64,000 nt of DNA from Eutreptiella sp. 'Long Island Sound 2002' (taxonomy: Eukaryota; Euglenozoa; Euglenophyceae; Eutreptiales; Eutreptiaceae). The stretch spans positions 184,250,897 to 184,314,896 of the forward strand of contig OZ038379.1 in assembly GCA_964036045.1 (NCBI GenBank), read 5' to 3'. The notes below the pieces were generated by a model. The model was not told the origin of the DNA. It was given only the letters and a program-made list of their open reading frames with translations, and made no database searches. Shown in pieces: positions 1 through 11,951 of the stretch. The position numbers and the translations under genes were made by a program. Each line of letters begins with the position of its first letter. Within the stretch, counting starts at the first letter, position 1.

Positions 1-177
1 ACAGCACGCGTAAATACACAACAATTCTATGTTAAGCACTGTAATTCACAACACAAATCTGTACTACTTTTTAATCTTTTAACTCTATATTCTGTCTGCA
101 TTCGCGAATCGCGGCTGCCATCTGGCATTCTGCGGTTGCAATTAATGTACTACGCTGCCAGTGGCAATCCCATTACA
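1..177. repeat. Dispersed direct repeat, left copy
   Basis: From about position 14 to 177 this sequence matches 2235-2399 almost base for base; both copies end in CCCATTACA. Read on the minus strand, the repeat begins TGTAATGGG and is preceded by a purine stretch (AGCAGGGGAG, 178-187), as expected where a polypurine tract meets a 3' LTR. The match fades before the window edge, and I find no target-site duplication. It may be a small LTR or another dispersed repeat. Confidence 0.55.
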
Positions 178-1186
178 CTCCCCTGCTAAGTTCAGCCATA
201 CCTCTGAAAATCAAAGGTATGGTTGGACTGATAACCCATTAGTGGGGTTGTCACTGGCTTATTTTTCCAAATGCCTACAAAATAGACACTGAGAGATTGT
301 ACCTAGCCTGTTGGGAGTTGGGGAAAAGCTTGCTCTACCTCTGGCTATAAAAACCCCATTCCCATTCAGGGGACGTTATTCAGGGGGTGTGGTAACACTC
401 CCCTGCTAAAGGATTTCATATTATATAAAAACAACCATTCTACTTTTCAGTTGTCTGCTTATATAATAAAACCTGTCCCCATATCCTGCTTTTCTTTCTG
501 CTTGTCACCACAAAAAGTTTGAAAAAACACTGCAAAATTCTCCCAGCCTAGGGGAAAACCTGCACTGCTTTTCAAAGCCCTGCAGTTTTCGAACAAAAAG
601 GCATGGCAGGAATGGAACATGGCAGAGGCACAACAACACTTGCCAACTGTCGCTGTTTCTCCCATAGGGTTCGCAGTCCGCTGCAGTTGCAAGTTGCCAT
701 GCACATTGAAATACAACACTGTAGCACTTGTGTAACCAGTGAAAGAAAGAGAAAAAAATCTTGTTCTTCATCGCGCGTGCACCTGTCCAAAAAGCGCAAA
801 CATATACCAAAGGGTTCTGTTGCACCACACGGTGTACAAGCCCCTCCAAAAGAAACTAAAACAAAGGTAAACATCAGTGCATCCACCAGAGGCATTGTGT
901 TGCACTGTCAGCGCCATAGAAGGCGCCTGCACAAACTCGAAAAATTTAGATTCATCATCTGATTCACGAGATTCATATAAATACCACAGACTGCGAAACT
1001 CCTCACCTGCACCCAAACTGCTGGCCAGTGCCAAAGCGCGAAGGCGTCACCGCCAACACAGCAGGGCAGGAAGGCCAGCGCCAACGGCTGCCGCCATCAA
1101 CCAAAACAACATAGAGCACACAGTTCTCAAAATAAAAATTTCAAAGCTGCAAACCACAAGTTCCAAGGGCTAAGCCCTGAACTTAC
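178..1186. other. No confident gene; short internal repeat
   Basis: No convincing coding region. The motif ACACTCCCCTGCTAA occurs at about 174 and again at about 394. On the minus strand several short frames overlap (within 505-1034), one of them rich in acidic residues near 950-1030. This could hold further exons of the coiled-coil gene to its right, but I cannot define their borders. Confidence 0.35.
1181..1186 (-). promoter_or_regulatory. Candidate 5' splice site (GTAAGT)
   Basis: The minus strand reads AACAGAG then GTAAGT exactly where the coiled-coil frame runs out. This is a textbook spliceosomal donor and supports a eukaryotic, intron-containing gene here. The matching acceptor was not fixed; CGGCAG near 1098 is one option. 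Confidence 0.45.
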
Positions 1187-1949
1187 CTCTGTTGTGGCGC
1201 CTGCCACCTTTTGTACCCCGTTTCCTCCTTGTTCTGCGCACGTGCTCCTGGGCTGCGATGCATGCTGCTGCCGTACTCCCCGCGCCCAAGGCAGCAACAG
1301 CACAAATCCTTCGCGCGGCGTACATTGTCGCAGCACTCTGTTGCTCCCTTGCAGTGCTGTCCTCCGCAAGCTGCAGCGCAAACTCCTTCGCCGTGCGCTC
1401 CTGCGCCAAGCGTCTCCGTAAGTCCTGCACAGCGAACTCTCTTGCATTACGCTCCTGCGCCAGTCGCTCTTGCAAGCTGTGCACAAGCATCGCACTGTTC
1501 GCTCTCTCTTGGTGACACATCCGTTTCAGACCTTGCGCAACCTCCTTCACTTCTTCATACTCGTGCGCTGTTTGATCTTGGGCCTTCTCCAGCAGCGCTA
1601 CTCCGTTCTTCAGCGCATCCACCATTCGCTGCGCCACTCTCGCACCCAACGCAGTTTCTCCCGGCTCCGCGGACACGGCACTCACACGGGTATCAAACCT
1701 TTCATTCTCTTCTTCCCACTGGTTGACAAAGCGTCTCCACTGTGTTGCATCGTGCTTCAGCGTTTGATTGTTCTTCCGTAGCTGTCTTTGACTCACTTCC
1801 GCGGCCTTCACTTGGTTCTTCAGCCGCCGCTGATCAACTTCTGCATCCTTCACTTGTCTCTCCAAGTGACGGATCCGTCGTTGACTTTCAGTTCTCAACT
1901 GACTCACCGAGTTCTCCAGTTTGTCCAGTTCGGCTTCGGCATCGTTTCC
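1187..1949 (-). CDS. Coiled-coil protein, probable internal exon
   Basis: An open frame of about 250 codons on the minus strand encodes a highly charged Arg/Glu/Gln-rich protein with heptad-like spacing, so a long coiled coil is likely. Two tandem blocks of the form RLAQER-x-A-x-EFA lie near the centre. Towards the end is a short Ala/Gly/Cys-rich hydrophobic stretch that could be a weak membrane segment, followed by an Arg/Lys-rich tail. The frame has no good ATG at its start. It is bounded upstream by TACAG (1954-1950), a possible 3' splice site, and ends at a perfect GTAAGT donor (1186-1181), after which a stop follows quickly. I read it as an internal exon of a spliced gene. No family is recognised. 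Confidence 0.5.
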
Positions 1950-2234
1950 CTGTACTCTGTATCACTCACAACGCTCTGAGAGACTCTCCGGCATGGAAAT
2001 GAGCAAGAATTGTTCGACTCGGCCACGATACAAGCAAGCGTGTAATGAGACTGTGGTCTATTTCTTTTCCGAATCACCAACTCTCGTCAAATCCTTCAAA
2101 TATTGGTGTTTTCCGACCTGCAACGCATCCTCAAGCCAACATACACGAAGCACATGCACTGGACTTCATTATCTTGACACTTGATTGGTTGTTGAATTCA
2201 GTCTCATCATGATTACGCTTGTTGTATCTGGAGA
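1950..2234. other. Spacer, nothing recognised
   Basis: No recognisable gene. It contains a small perfect inverted repeat, GTATCT-GGAG-AGATAC, at about 2223-2238, just at the edge of the dispersed repeat. Confidence 0.3.
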
Positions 2235-2399
2235 GATACAGAACAATTCTATGTTAAGCACTGTAATTCGCAACACAAATCTGTACTACTTTTTAATCTT
2301 TTAACTCTACATTCTGTCTGCATTCGCGAATCGCGGCTGCCATCTGGCATTTTGCGGTTGCGATTACTGTACTACGCTGCCAGTGGCAATCCCATTACA
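2235..2399. repeat. Dispersed direct repeat, right copy
   Basis: This is the near-identical partner of the repeat at 14-177, in the same orientation, also ending CCCATTACA. The pair encloses about 2.05 kb that includes the coiled-coil exon. The sequence on the far side (2400 on) differs from that following the left copy. Confidence 0.55.
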
Positions 2400-2477
2400 G
2401 TTTCCCCAACTCCACCTCTATCTGCCGATAACCAAACACTAACACGCGGTGCGCACGCTACACACACAACCTTCCCG

Positions 2478-3015
2478 CCTACTTGTACCCGTGGGTAGAC
2501 ATCCCGGCCATTGCCTTTTGGTAACAGCGCCTTCGGCACACCACAACACACCACACCACACCACACCACACAACACCACACCACACCACACAACACAACA
2601 CAACACAACACAACACAACACAACACAACACAACACAACACAACACAACACAACACAACACAACACAACACAACACAACACAACACAACACAATACAACA
2701 TAACACAACACAACACGACGGTACACAACACACGACACCACAACACAAGTCAACATCCCCGTCTTCTGGTCTTGCAGGGGGGGGGGGGGTATTTTTCACC
2801 TCTATGTTGGGGCCGTGTTAACACAACACAGTAGGGGATGGGGGGGTATTTTTCACGTCTGTGTTGGCCGGCTGTGTTAACACACCTATTGCCCAAGGGG
2901 CTCACGCTAGCACCGAAACACAACTGCATCACCTATCCGCATTTCATTAGTCCGAGCACTCACGGTTGACCGCCGCACTACCTTTTAAATGGGTAAACGG
3001 GTTAATCTCCGTGAC
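2478..3015. repeat. Flanking repeat A, left of the minisatellite
   Basis: This ~0.54-kb sequence recurs at about 28695-29146. In order it holds a GGGTAGACATCCCGGCC-type lead, an ACACC/ACAAC microsatellite, a G-run, two related blocks each containing TATTTTTCAC and GTGTTAACACA, and a unique tail ending ATCTCCGTGAC. The 47-bp minisatellite begins immediately after the tail. Confidence 0.8.
2536..2720. repeat. ACACC/ACAAC pentanucleotide microsatellite
   Basis: Pentanucleotide tract, first ACACC-rich then nearly pure ACAAC. The plus strand is almost free of G, giving strong strand asymmetry. A longer tract than in the second copy (28757-28860) shows length instability between the two repeat units. 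Confidence 0.9.
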
Positions 3016-6000
3016 CCCCAGGCAGTGAGGCAGTGCATTGCAGCAGTTCCACTGCCCACTGCCCCCAGGCAGTGAGGCAGTGCACTGCAGGAGTTGCACT
3101 GTCCACTGCCCCCAGGCAGTGAGGCAGTCCATTGCAGGAGTTCCACTGCCCACTGCCCCCAGGCAGTGAGGCAGTGCATTGCAGGAGTTGCACTGCCCAC
3201 TGCCCCCAGGCAGTGCGGCAGTGTATTGCCGGAGGTCCACTGCCCACTGCCCCCAGGCAGTGCGGCAGTGCATTGCAGGAGTTGCGCTCCCCACTGCCCC
3301 CAGACAGCGCGGCAGTGTATTGCAGGAGTTGCACTGCCCACAGCCCCCAGGCAGTGAGGCAGTGCATTGCAGAAGTAGCACTGCCGACTGCCCCCGGGGC
3401 AATGAGGCAGTGCATTGCAGGGGTTGCACTGCCCACTGCCCCAGGGCAGTGAGGCAGTGCATTGCAGGAGTTGCGCTGCCCACTGCCCCTGGACAGTGCG
3501 GCAGTGTATTGCAGGAGTTGCACGGCCCACTGCCCCCAGGCAGTGGGGCAGTGCATTGCAGGAGTTCCGCTGCCCACTGCCCTCAGACAGTGCGGCAGTG
3601 TATTGCAGGAGTTGCACTGCCCACTGCCCCCAGGCAGTGAGGCAGTGCGTTGCAGGAATTGCGCTGCCCACTGCCCCCAGGGCAGTGAGGCAGCGCATTG
3701 CAGGGGTTCCACTGCCCACTGCCCCCAGGCAGTGAGGCAGTGCAATGCAGAGGTTGCACTGTCCACTGCTCCCAGGCAGTGGGGTAGTGCAATGCAGGAG
3801 TTGCACTGCCCACTGCCCCCAGGCAGTGCGGCAGTGCATTGCAGGAGTTGCACTGTCCACTGCCCCCAGGCAGTGACGCAGTGCAATGCAGAGGTTGCAC
3901 TGTCCACTGCTCCCAGGCAGTGAGGGAGTGCATTGCAGGAGTTGCACTGCCCACTGCCCCCAGGCAGCAAGGCAGTGCATTGCAGGAGTTGCACTGCCCA
4001 CTGCCCCCAGGCACTGCAGCAGTGTATTGCCGGAGGTCCACTGCCCACTGCCCCCAGGGCAGTGCGGCAGTGCATTGCAGGAGTTGCGCTCCCCACTGCC
4101 CCCAGACAGCGCGGCAGTGTATTGCAGGAGTTGCACTGCCCACAGCCCCCAGGCAGTGAGGCAGTGCATTGCAGAAGTAGCACTGCCGACTGCCCCCGGG
4201 GCAATGAGGCAGTGCATTGCAGGGGTTGCACTGCCCACTGCCCCCAGGCAGTGGGGCAGTGCATTGCCGCAGTTCCACTGCCCACTGCCCCAGGGCAGTG
4301 AGGCAGTGCATTGCAGGAGTTGCGCTGCCCACTGCCCCCGGACAGTGCGGCAGTGTATTGCAGGAGTTGCACGGCCCACTGCCCCCAGGCAGTGGGGCAG
4401 TGCATTGCAGGAGTTTCGCTGCCCACTGCCCTCAGACAGTGCGGCAGTGTATTGCAGGAGTTGCACTGCCCACTGCCCCCAGGCAGTGAGGCAGTGCGTT
4501 GCAGGAATTGCGCTGCCCACTGCCCCGAGGGCAGTGAGGCAGCGCATTGCAGGGGTTCCACTGCCCACTGCCCCCAGGCAGTGAGGCAGTGCAATGCAGA
4601 GGTTGCACTGTCCACTGCTCCCAGGCAGTGGGGTAGTGCAATGCAGGAGTTGCACTGCCCACTGCCCCCAGGCAGTGCGGCAGTGCATTGCAGGAGTTGC
4701 ACTGTCCACTGCCCCCACGCAGTGACGCAGTGCAATGCAGAGGTTGCACTGTCCACTGCTCCCAGGCAGTGACGGAGTGCATTGCAGGAGTTGCACTGCC
4801 CACTGCCCCCAGGCGGCAAGGCAGTGCATTGCAGGAGTTGCACTGCCCACTGCTCCAGGCACTGCAGCAGTGTATTGCCGGAGGTCCACTGCCCACTGCC
4901 CCCAGGCAGTGCGGCAGTGCATTGCAGGAGTTGCGCTGCCCACTGCCCCCAGACAGCGCGGCAGTGTATTGCAGGAGTTGCACTGCCCACTGCCCCCAGG
5001 CAGTGAGGCAGTGCATTGCAGAAGTAGCACTGCCCACTGCCCCCGGGGCAATGAGGCAGTGCATTGCAGGGGTTGCACTGCCCACTGCCCCCAGGCAGTG
5101 GGGCAGTGCATTGCCGCAGTTCCACTGCCCACTGCCCCAGGGCAGTGAGGCAGTGCATTGCAGGAGTTGCGCTGCCCACTGCCCCCGGACAGTGCGGCAG
5201 TGTATTGCAGGAGTTGCACGGCCCACTGCCCCCAGGCAGTGGGGCAGTGCATTGCAGGAGTTCCCCTGCCCACTGCCCTCAGACAGTGCGGCAGTGTATT
5301 GCAGGAGTTGCACTGTCCACTGCTCCCAGGCAGTGGGGTAGTGCAATGCAGGAGTTGCACTGCCCACTGGCCCCGGGCAGTGCGGCAGTGCATTGCAGGA
5401 GTTGCACTGTCCACTGCCCCCAGGCAGTGACGCAGTGCAATGCAGAGGTTGCACTGTCCACTGCCCCCAGGCAGTGGGGCAGTGCATTGCAGGAGTTGCG
5501 CTGCCCACTGCCCCCAGACAGCGCGGCAGTGTATTGCAGGAGTTGCACTGCCCACTGCCCCCAGGCAGTGAGGGAACGCATTGCAGGAATTGCACTGCCC
5601 ACTGCCCCCGGGGCAGTGAGGCAGTGCATTGCAGGGGTTCCACTGCCCACTGCCCCCAGGCAGTGGGGCAGCGCATTGCAGAAGTTCCACTGCCCAGTGC
5701 CTCAGGGCAGTGAGGCAGTGCATTGCAGGAGTTGCGCTGCCCACTGCCCCTGGACAGTGCGGCAGTGTATTGCAGGAGTTGCACTGCCCACTGCCCCCAG
5801 GCAGTGGGGCAGTGCGTTGCAGCAGTTCCACTGCCCACTGCTCCCAGGCAGTGCGGCAGTGCATTGCAGGAGTTGCGCTGCCCACTGTCCCCAGACAGTG
5901 CGGCAGTGTATTGCAGGAGTTGCACTGCCCACTGCCCCCAGGCAGTGAGGCTGTGCATTGCAGGGGTTCCACTGCCCACTGCCCCCAGGCAGTGGGGCAG

Positions 6001-7794
6001 TGCATTGCAGAAGTTCCAGTGCCCACTGCCCCCAGGTCAGTGGGGCAGTGCAATGCGGAAGTTGCACTGTCCACTGCCCCCAGGCAGTGGGGCAGTGCAT
6101 TGCAGGAGTTGCACTGCCCACTCCCCCCAGGCAGTGAGGCAGTGCGTTGCAGGAGTTGCACTGCCCACTGCCCCAGGGCAGTGAGGCAGTGCATTGCAGG
6201 AGTTGCGCTGCCCACTGCCCCAAGGCAGTGAGGCAGTGGATTGCAGGAGGTCCACTGCCCACCGTTCCCAGGCAGTGGGGCAGTGCATTGCAGGAGTTGC
6301 GCTCTCCACTGCCCCCAGGCAGTAAGGCAGTGCATTGCAGGAGTTGCGCTGCCCACTGCACCCAGGCAGTGAGGCGGTGCATTGCAGGAGTTCCACTGCC
6401 CGCTACCCCCAGGCAGTGAGGCAGTGCATTGCAAGAGTTGCACTGCCCACTGCCCCCAGGAAAGTGCGGCAGTGTATTGCAGGAGTAGCACTGCCCACTG
6501 CCCCCAGGCAGTGAGGCAGTGCATTGCAGAAGCTGCACTGTCCACTGCCCCCAGGGCACTGAGGCAGTGCATTGCAGGAGTTGCACTGCCCACTGCCCCA
6601 AGGCAGTGGGGCAGTGCATTGCAGGAGTTGCGCTGCCCACTGCCCCCAGACAGTGCGGCAGTGCATTGCAGGAGTTGCACTGCCCACTGCCCCCAGGCAG
6701 TGGGGCAGTGCATTGCAGGAGTTGCGCTGCCCACTGTCCCAAGGCAGTGAGGCAGTGGATTGCAGGAGGTCCACTGCCCACCGCCCCCAGGCAGTGGGGC
6801 AGTGCATTGCACGAGTTGCGCTGTCCACTGCCCCCAGGCAGTGAGGCAGTGCATTGCAGGAGTTGCGCTGCCCACTGCACCCAGGCAGTGAGGCGTTGCA
6901 TTGCAGGAGTTCCACTGCCCACTACCCCCAGGCAGTGAGGCAGTGCATTGCAGAAGTTGCACTGTCCACTGCCCCCAGGTAGTGAGGCAGTGTATTGCGG
7001 GAGTTGCACTGCCCACTGCCCCCAGGCAGTGAGGCAGTGCATTGCAGAAGCTGCACTGTCCACTGCCCCCAGGCAGTGAGGCAGTGCATTGTAGGAGTTC
7101 CACTGCCCACTACTCCCAGGCACTGGGGCAGTGCATTGCAGGAGTTCCACTGCCTACTGCCCCAGGGCACTGAGGCAGTGCATTGCAGGAGTTGCACTGC
7201 GCACTGCCCCCAGGCAGTGGGGCAGTGCATTGCAAGAGTTGCACTGCCCACTGCTCCCAGGCAGTGAGGCAGTGCATTGCAGGAGTCCCACTGCTCACTG
7301 CCCTCAGACAGTGAGGCAGTGCATTGCAGAAATTGCACTGCCCACTGCGTTCAGGCAGTGAGGCAGTGCATTGCAAGAGTTGCACTGCCTGCTGTCCCCC
7401 GGCAGTGAGGCAGTGCATTGCAGGAGTTCCACTGCCCACTGCCCCCAGGCGGTGAGGCAGTGCGTTGCAGGAGTTGCACTGCCCACTGCCCCCAGGCAGT
7501 GCGGTTGTGCATTGCAGAAGCTGCACTGTCCATTGCCCCCAGGCAGTGAGGTAGTGCATTGCGGGAGTTGCACTGCCCACTGCTCCAGGGCAGTGAGGCA
7601 GTGCATTGCAGGAGTTGCGCTGCCCACTGCCCCCAGGCAGTGAGGCGGTGCATTGCAGGAGTTGCGCTGCCCACTGCCCCCAGGCAGTGAGGCAGTGCAT
7701 TGCAGGAGTTGCACAGTCCACTGCCCCCAGGCAGTGAGGCAGTGCATTGCAGCAGTTGCACTGTCCACTGACCCCAAGCAGTGAGGCAGTGCAT
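3016..7794. repeat. 47-bp minisatellite array, block 1
   Basis: About 100 tandem copies of a 47-bp unit. Each unit carries two CACTGCC/ACTGCC words followed after CCCA by two GGCAGT/GGCAGTG words, so it can fold into a stem of 7 plus 6 base pairs with a 1-by-2 internal loop and a 4-base loop. Unit variants are ordered into a higher-order repeat of about 0.80-0.85 kb: the marker GTATTGCCGG recurs at 3222, 4023 and 4872. Because 47 is not a multiple of 3 and the unit lacks stops, very long open frames run through several frames on both strands; I regard these as artefacts. Confidence 0.97.
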
Positions 7795-8591
7795 AGAAAA
7801 GTTTATAGTGGTTTCAGCACTGTGTTTTTGCTTCTCCTGCTGCTTGCTGTTGCTGTAGGGCTTCCTGCTGCTTGTTTTGGATGAAGAAAACCTTTTGTTT
7901 GCAGAAACAGAGTCAATAGAGTCAATCCAGGATAACCCAAGCCAGAAGTATGCAAGGAGCAGAGAATTCAGGATCAAAGCATGAAGGGCTGCAGTGTAAA
8001 CAGTGATAGATGATTGGATATTCACAGAAACTGCAACTCAGGTCACAAATGAATGCATATTCACAAAGATAGCTGAAATGTTTTTGGAAAAGAGTTAGAA
8101 AACTGCCCCATGGTCACTCTCTCTCCATAGTGCCATCTCAGGAGATGTGCACTCTTTGTTTTGGGTCCCATATGTGCTGAGGTGGCAGGGCATGTGGCGA
8201 TGAGGTCACTGCCATGTCACATGGGATCTTCCTACTTAGCTAGGCTGACCAGGAATTGAACCCAGGACCTCTCAAAAAGAGGTGCCTAGCCCCCTAGGGT
8301 GCATACCACTAGGGCAGATAAGTATTCATGGAAAAACATAGATAACTTCATAGGCTCTGCCTTGCATATGTCAGTTCTCAGTTAACTCAGGAAACGATGT
8401 TTTACTTCACATTGAAAGGGGATTAAGGGGTCCACTCCATATCCTGATTGGGTGTTTGGTTCCATAGGTCAAAATGTGTTATCACCAGTTTTGGTGGGAC
8501 CAATACTAGGATTAAAATGCATGGATGCTCAGTACATCTCTAATACAACTAGAGTATGCCTCAAAGCAATGGAAAAGCACTTTTTCTTACT
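7795..8591 (-). repeat. 3' LTR of chromovirus copy 1
   Basis: A 797-bp repeat matching 18375-19171 with about 16 differences by eye. On the element's strand it starts AGTAAGAAAAAG and ends ACTTTTCT, short imperfect inverted termini rather than TG...CA. A tRNA-like segment with a B box (GGTTCAATTCC as complement of 8252-8262) lies inside it. Confidence 0.93.
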
Positions 8592-8602
8592 CCCCCCTTG
8601 TG
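8592..8602 (-). promoter_or_regulatory. Polypurine tract of copy 1
   Basis: The minus strand reads CACAAGGGGGG immediately before the 3' LTR. This is the plus-strand primer site for reverse transcription. The same tract precedes the 3' LTR of copy 2. Confidence 0.8.
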
Positions 8603-10841
8603 CTGTGGTGGCCACCACTGTCGCATTTTAGGAAAAAGGGAATTTTTCTTGGCCTTTCCTTGGTTTCCACATCTACTTTAAAATACCTACAGTTTCCCTC
8701 ACACTGAAAAATTGGCGCTCACCATGGCTGGCGCTCTTTTGCTGCTCTGTTTGTAACATATCCTACAGAAGACTCAGCGCTCATGGCGCTGCCGGGGCTC
8801 CTGTGGCTTGGTTCGGTTAGTATGGGAGCATGCCAAACATGTGCATATGCATCCCTCCCTCCAAGACGCAGCGTCGACACAAACCCAACGCAAGACTCAA
8901 TATACACACTCGCATGGGTTCTCGTAAACCTACTGGCGACCTGTGACCTGTCTTAGGGCGAAGGGAGTCGAAAGAAAATTAAATTGCCCCTTGGTGGGGT
9001 CTTGGTTCTGCTCAGTCTCTCCAGGCACCTGCGTTTCGGCCCGAACACGGCCTACTCAGCGAGGCTGCGCGTGGGTATCTGCAGAGGCAGGAATGGGAGA
9101 ATTATGGACGAATCCACGCAAAAACGAAGCGACGACACCAAAATCCGTCAAATGACGGCCTAGAACTTTTCTGAAACAACACACCTGAGCAGAATCCAAT
9201 TGTTCATCAGAAGCACATTTTTATAGAAATTATAGTCATCTCTGGATTTTTTAAATCCAGAAATTCATACGCATAAAATGGCGGCGCGCAGGAGCGGCTC
9301 CTAGCGAAGCGCCGGAAAATGGAGAAATAATGGAATTATAAACGTATGTCTCACGTAGTCTTGAAAATGACGAGACACACATTAATAAATAAACATACAG
9401 ATTCCACCCACACTAATAGAAGCTTCAAAAATTCAAGAATTCGAAAATGAACGAAAAGACTTCAATGAATCAGGTATAAACTACAGGTATGCTCGTCTCG
9501 TATGCCGCATACACATTGCCCGTCTCGTGTCTCCGTGAACGAGCCTTGTAGCAGCGCTTACAAAGATAGAACGCGATAGAGGGATTGATTAGAAAGATTG
9601 CAGATGATTAGCGGTCAGATCAGGGTGATTAGACATACACCCAAGTGCATAGCAACGTTCTTCGTGTGCGCCCCTCACTTGCTCTCTCTCTCCAGCGGTA
9701 GGTAAGGTGAGTAAGCCCAGGCGGGGCCACCCCCTGGTGGAGTTCGTGATTAAGGTACAGATGGGCAGGTTTGCCCACGCGTCTCGTGCATACTCGCGCA
9801 TGCACACACGCATTAAAGGGTAGGCCACGCGAAGTGCGCACGGTAAACCTTGTTTAGGCTACCCAGGGGCTCCTCGGTACGTTCTTTAAGAGAACCTGAG
9901 GAGTCCCTTAAAGCTTGCTTGCTTGACAAGGGTAGCTGGTCCTCCAGCGTGTTTGCGGACAGTGTATTACAGGTCACACTGAGCAGGGTATAATACCTGG
10001 AGTGTGGCTTGGTTCCTCCGCCGCAAACGCCCTTTCATTTGCCTTTGTTTTACAGGTGGGCAGGTAGGGTGATTGGTGCAGCAGCATGTTTTTATGCCCT
10101 GCTAAACAAGGGCGCAGATCACACAAACAAGTAACTCCGCCTCTGCCTGTGGCAGAGCAGGGAGTCCGTCTTCATCGACATCTGCGCCGTGCACGCAAGA
10201 GCACCTCTTCCCTCCAAGCCCTAGCAGGGGAAACGCGTTGTGGCGTCCCCTGTTAGGCCACAGTTGCTTAGCAGCGCTGTGTTCTCTTGTCATTTCACAG
10301 GAGGGTCGCTAGGACCCACAAGACCTTTGCCTTCGCAACGCCCAGTAGAGTGTGCGTGTAGGAGTGGTAGTCCTGAGTGGAGGCTTGAGCCAGTTGCACA
10401 GTGCTCGCCCACCAGGATGGTGCCACTGTAGGGCGTGTAGGACCTGTAGTGCGTGTGTCACTGTCCCACCCGTTTCCTGCAATTTTAGCAGGGTTGGTGG
10501 GCTGTGGCAGTGGTTAGGTCAGTGTTTTGGCCACATAGCAAAACGGCGTTTTCATGCTCTCATAGCTTTTGGCCACCCCTCCCTGTAGTAGACAGATAGG
10601 TAGGGAAAACAATACCTGGATTAGTACGCTGGGTATTCCCCCAAGGTTTTGCGCCAGCACAGAAATTGGGCGCTTAGGGGAGGGGAGACCCGGGGCGTAC
10701 CCCGTGGCATCAATAAGCCAACCCTCCAGGTTTAGCAAGGGCGCAGACTTGGGTATAATTAGGACACCACTTCTGCGGCTTGCTCTCAGGACCTTAGGAA
10801 TAGCACACTCACACATACGCTTTGGCAGGTAAGGGTAAGGT
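8603..10841 (-). other. 3' non-coding region of chromovirus copy 1
   Basis: About 2.24 kb between the end of pol and the polypurine tract, matched in copy 2 by 50417-52794. It contains only short frames: one of 118 codons starting inside the end of pol (10514-10870), and frames of about 60-80 codons near 8719-8907 and 9629-9841, all of which recur in copy 2. High similarity of the two copies makes this weak evidence for coding. Unusually long for a Ty3/gypsy 3' untranslated region. Confidence 0.6.
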
Positions 10842-11951
10842 TCAGTCCCTAGCTTTAGTCTTGGAGGCAAGCGTCTCAGCGAGCCTCAGCAACTCACCAA
10901 GGTTGTTCTGGGACAAGTTGTCAACCAGAACTGAGTTTAGGCGTCCCTCAGATAGAACAAATGCAGAGAAAGGCTCCCAGGTGGCCTCTTCGACTCCAAA
11001 CCCTTCCGGGAGGGTGAGGAAGCGCCAACCCTGGCGATAGCGGTGGCGTAGGACAGACTTCACCAGGTAGAAGCCCTCCTTAGCCATCTCCTCGGCGTTC
11101 ATGTCGGGGAGTTCACCTTCAACTTCCATAGGGCTGGCAGCCCCTTGTAGGTCCAGAACGGCGATTTCCTCGTCGTTCAGCTCCCACTCCTCCCCACAGA
11201 GGTCTTCAGGATCATAGTAGCGCTTCAAGTGTTGAGCAGCGCACACCAGGGTCCTCCCTAGACGGGGAGAACACCGCACGGTGATACGGTGTCCATCCAC
11301 TGATAGAATCTTGTACGGCCCGAAGTATGGGTCATCGCTGGTAGAGCGAGGCCAGGCGGGTAGTCGACTGTGGTGCACCAGCACCCAGTCCCCCTCTTTG
11401 TAGGAGGCCGGCACTCGGTGCTTGTTCTTCTTGTTCCACTGACGCTCCCTCACTCTCTGGAGCATAGCCTTGGCCTTGTCCACCTTTGCTTGTTGCTCTT
11501 GGACCCATTCACCCACAGAAGAATGGGTATCCTCTGGATAGGGGGCATGTAGGAACCATGCCGGGCGCCCCAGGAATAGCTCATGTGGCGAGTAGCCAGT
11601 AGCTGAACTCTCTTGGGAGTTCATCATCAAGGATATGACGGGGAGTAGTCTCACCCAGTCTCTGGTGCGTTCAGTCTTGCACCATATCCGTACGTTCTCC
11701 TTCAGGACGCGGATCTGTCGCTCACATAGGGGGTTGCTCGTGTGAGAGTAGGGAATCCCCGTAGACACCTGGACATTGAGGGATCTCAGGACCCTCTTGT
11801 ACCAGCCAGTATCTGAGCGTACTCGCACGTCCTCATCGGAGTTGATCTCCTTGGGCGCCCCATAGACACAAAACCACTCCTCCAGGAGTATCTTGATAGT
11901 CTCCTCCCCGGTAATGTGCTTGGTACATGGGAACACCCTGGTAAACCTGGT
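10842..11951 (-). CDS. Pol C-terminal part: integrase core and chromodomain, copy 1
   Basis: This frame follows an in-frame TAG (11952-11954) where copy 2 has TTG. It holds the integrase core after its first catalytic Asp: the second Asp lies in EINSDEDV and the Glu in CERQIRVLKE, about 35 residues apart, giving the D,D35E pattern with the first Asp upstream. The C-terminal part carries a GDWVLVHHSRLPAW segment and then a chromodomain-like stretch (GWRFLTL...EEATWEPF), which marks the chromovirus lineage and would target integration through chromatin. Confidence 0.88.
   Translation of the reverse strand, partial: TRFTRVFPCTKHITGEETIKILLEEWFCVYGAPKEINSDEDVRVRSDTGWYKRVLRSLNVQVSTGIPYSHTSNPLCERQIRVLKENVRIWCKTERTRDWVRLLPVISLMMNSQESSATGYSPHELFLGRPAWFLHAPYPEDTHSSVGEWVQEQQAKVDKAKAMLQRVRERQWNKKNKHRVPASYKEGDWVLVHHSRLPAWPRSTSDDPYFGPYKILSVDGHRITVRCSPRLGRTLVCAAQHLKRYYDPEDLCGEEWELNDEEIAVLDLQGAASPMEVEGELPDMNAEEMAKEGFYLVKSVLRHRYRQGWRFLTLPEGFGVEEATWEPFSAFVLSEGRLNSVLVDNLSQNNLGELLRLAETLASKTKARD

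Noticed and set aside
2372-2834. Frames of repeated Cys-Val-Val-Leu and Thr-Gln-His-Asn in the ACAAC tract
   Set aside because: Translation of a pentanucleotide microsatellite; no coding evidence.
2985-7103. Very long open frames (up to about 1370 codons) in the minisatellite, in several frames on both strands
   Set aside because: They arise because a stop-free 47-bp unit shifts frame at each copy. Open frames in several phases and on both strands, with no start context or domain, mark an artefact.
10514-10870. A 118-codon accessory gene after pol
   Set aside because: It overlaps the end of pol in another frame, and the two copies are too similar overall for its presence in both to mean selection. 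Kept only as a possible region of interest.
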